In this document: positions 62,397 to 64,000 of the stretch, in pieces
Position numbering within the stretch: position 1 is the stretch's first letter
Layout: each line of letters opens with the position of its first letter
Assembly: GCA_020637365.1 (NCBI GenBank)
Contig: JACJWE010000001.1
Coordinates: 1,270,001-1,334,000, forward strand
Source: Acidimicrobiia bacterium
GTDB lineage: Bacteria > Actinomycetota > Acidimicrobiia > IMCC26256 > JAGNEX01
Reading direction: 5' to 3'
Length of the DNA stretch: 64,000 bases
Position numbers and translations under genes: made by a program
Notes under the pieces: model-generated
The model's database searches: none
What the model was told of the DNA's origin: nothing
What the model saw: only the letters and a program-made list of their open reading frames with translations

Positions 62397-63641
62397 TCAC
62401 CCAGTCGCCTTCGAACCGGATGCCACCGAACTCTCGGCGGCGTCTCCGGTCGTGTCCTCATCGGCGTCGACGCTGGCCAAATCGCGATCCACGAGACCGA
62501 TCACTTCCAACGTCACTGGCACCGCAGGTGCAAGCAACGCCAAACCTTGGGTGAGGAATCCATGTGCATCGGACTTCGCCACCAGGACGTGGACACGAGG
62601 CTCGGCAGGGCCACCTGCGCGAAACCTGACCCAACCCATAGCCACATCTGTCATGACCCTCGAGATCCCCACCGGCGGTACCGATCAACAGGTCGGGTCC
62701 GGCTTGAGCGAAGGCCGCCCCTCGCTCGAGGAGACCTCGCCCCTGGGCGCGGAGGGCAGCCACTCAAATCGGCCAGGCAGCGGCCGTCCATCGATGGCTC
62801 CGCTGCGTCGCACCTCGTCGAGCAGGCGAGTTTCTAGGCGCAACCGGGACAACGGATGAGAACCACTGAGCGGACGGAGCTCGGCGACCAGCTCGGCGAG
62901 GTCACCGAGTTCGGCTTCGACGGCCAAGGTGTGTTCGGGTCCAAGCGCGAACTGGCCAAGCAGTTCACGGCGAGCATCTCGATCGTGTTCCCCGACCCCG
63001 ACGTCGAGCAGCAGACCATCGTCATGTGGTGCGGCGGAGACGGCAACCAGTTCAACACCCCAGCACCACAACGCCGGGTTACCTCCAGAGCCAGGACCCC
63101 AGACGAGTTCGGCTCGAGGGTTGGTGAGCGCTGCATTGTGGCGTTCCACGATGCCGTCGAGCACCAAAGCGGCCTGATGAGCACGCCCTTGGAGCGAGTC
63201 ACGCCACGTCGGCCAATCGACCGGTCGCAGCGGCTCGGCGCCAGCGACGATCTTGGCGACGTCATCTTCTGACAGATCAACGAGTTCAACACCGTCGGCC
63301 TGGAACACGGCGCAGGGTATGGAGAGGGTGGACGACAGCGACGCGAGTCCGAGATCACCTTCTGTGGCGTCTCGCGGCCGAATGAGATTCAGTTGTGTGG
63401 CACCGGCGCGGCTGGCCCACATGACCGCAGCACCGAGCCGAGACTCATCTGGATTGTACGACCACGCCCACACCGCTCCATTTGCATCGAATCCGCAGAT
63501 GAGTCCGGCGGCCGCAAGCTGGGGCTCTCCCGGATCGATGGCCGCACCGATGCTGCGGGTCAAACCGGTGAGACGTGCGCGTTCGCGAGCGATCAGGCGT
63601 TCCGTCGCTGGTGGTTGGTCGGTGAACATCGCGTCCGACAT
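62397..63641 (-). CDS. Unrecognised protein upstream of prfA, frame broken twice
   Basis: About 414 residues when repaired, from ATG 63641 with GAGG seven bases upstream. The N-terminal half has QLAAAGLICGFDANGAVWAW, the middle has AELVWGPGSGGNPALWCWG, and the C-terminal part has GPDLLIGTAGG, VMTDVAMGWVRFRAGG and AEPRVHVLVAKSDAHGF. No membrane segment or known catalytic motif is seen. Frame junctions are near 62757-62762 and the CCCC run 62667-62670. I do not recognise the family. Its place between DUF1385 and prfA suggests a conserved housekeeping neighbourhood. Confidence 0.55.
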
Positions 63642-63803
63642 AGGAGAACCTCATCTCGCTTTCGGGGGTCGTGTCCGCAGGTTGTCGCCAGGCGCTTATG
63701 TCTTCGTCGCTGAAAGCGGTCCACACGTCCGTGGTGCTGCTCCGTCGATCGTGATGGTGCAAGACCGCCCGGTCGTTGCGGTGTGCGAGCCTGACGAGGA
63801 ACG

Positions 63804-64000
63804 CTACGAACCGAGCGCCGGTCTCCAAACGAGGTCGGGGGACGTCGCTCGTTGCGCTACCGATTCGGCCTGTTGAGCGGTCAGGACGGCCTCTACCGAC
63901 ACGAGTGCGACTGCGACCTGATCATCATCGGGTTCGCGGGTCGTCAAGCGCTGCAGCGACAGGCCTGGGAGCATCAGGAACCGGACCCACGGCTTGTCCG
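63804..64000 (-). CDS. DUF1385 (YqhQ-like) membrane protein, C-terminal 65 residues (runs off window end)
   Basis: The minus strand is open from base 64000 to a TAG at 63804-63806 and reads WVRFLMLPGLSLQRLTTREP followed by DDDQVAVALVSVEAVL. The pattern PGL-x-LQ-x-LTTREP-D is the well-known C-terminus of DUF1385 proteins, which are polytopic membrane proteins of unknown function. In many actinobacteria DUF1385 lies just upstream of prfA, as here. The 160 bases between it and the next gene show nothing recognisable. Confidence 0.8.
   Translation of the reverse strand, partial: DKPWVRFLMLPGLSLQRLTTREPDDDQVAVALVSVEAVLTAQQAESVAQRATSPDLVWRPALGS

Noticed and set aside
63445..63828. Minus-strand open frame spanning the DUF1385 stop and the gene downstream
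   Set aside because: It overlaps two better-supported frames and has no conserved features.
1..64000. CRISPR arrays, IS elements, tRNA or rRNA genes
   Set aside because: No regularly spaced direct repeats, transposase motifs, terminal inverted repeats or cloverleaf-like sequences were seen on reading the window; a tRNAscan or IS search could still find something I missed.

Overview
The window reads as chromosomal DNA of a high-G+C actinobacterium, most likely of the class Acidimicrobiia; this is inferred from gene content and order, not from a phylogenetic test. Pointers are coenzyme F420 genes (fbiA, fbiB), a manB/Trm112/PGI-PMI cluster beside a DUF5719 protein and a giant GT2 glycosyltransferase, a mycobacterial-type MurA with Asp in place of the catalytic Cys, an LpdA-like quinone reductase and a complete F1Fo ATP synthase operon. 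I found no rRNA, tRNA, CRISPR array, transposase, prophage gene or attachment site.

Layout. 1-2550: the 5' end of secA (minus) diverges from a DUF2079 membrane protein (plus). 2667-17602 (minus): envelope and sugar-precursor block with giant GT2, DUF5719, thioredoxin-fold protein, CPBP protease, small zinc-ribbon protein, PTPS-related GT-C-like membrane protein, manB, Trm112, PGI/PMI, comF and a FlgM-like protein. 17778-19696 (plus): small helical protein, fbiA, fbiB. 19747-27037 (minus): tight cell-wall sugar operon with LCP, rmlD, GT4, GT2, a His-rich anchored protein, a sugar-1-phosphate nucleotidyltransferase and an epimerase. 27175-30869 (plus): pabB-pabC, then the nitrosative-stress pair ric and truncated haemoglobin. 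30912-44478: mixed genes including birA diverging from acyl-CoA carboxylase alpha, a PQQ-type sugar dehydrogenase lipoprotein, lpdA, a NifU-type protein, murA and hydrolases. 44653-45645: glpX, convergent with the ATP synthase operon (53258 down to 45862, minus) across a strong shared hairpin terminator. 53425-56811 (minus): WecA/TagO-like transferase, glyA, rpiB. 57078-58814 (plus): a tandem PD-(D/E)XK protein. 58857-64000 (minus): class I aldolase, prmC, prfA, an unrecognised protein and the 3' end of a DUF1385 gene.

Working together: manB, PGI/PMI, the nucleotidyltransferase, epimerase and RmlD supply activated sugars; the GTs, WecA-like enzyme, GT-C-like proteins and LCP protein use them to build and attach wall glycans; MurA starts peptidoglycan synthesis. 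birA biotinylates the carboxylase encoded next to it. prmC methylates the release factor encoded by prfA.

The main caveat is sequence quality. About a dozen conserved genes are broken by some twenty small indels, nearly all at G/C homopolymers or CG/GC dinucleotide runs, and nearly all explained by bases missing from the sequence. This looks like uncorrected long-read error rather than gene decay. Affected genes are given across their whole span or as labelled fragments, with each junction position stated. No single spectacular undescribed system is evident. The most interesting unexplained items are the tandem nuclease, the Cys-motif coiled-coil protein, the His-rich anchored protein and the FlgM-like protein next to comF.
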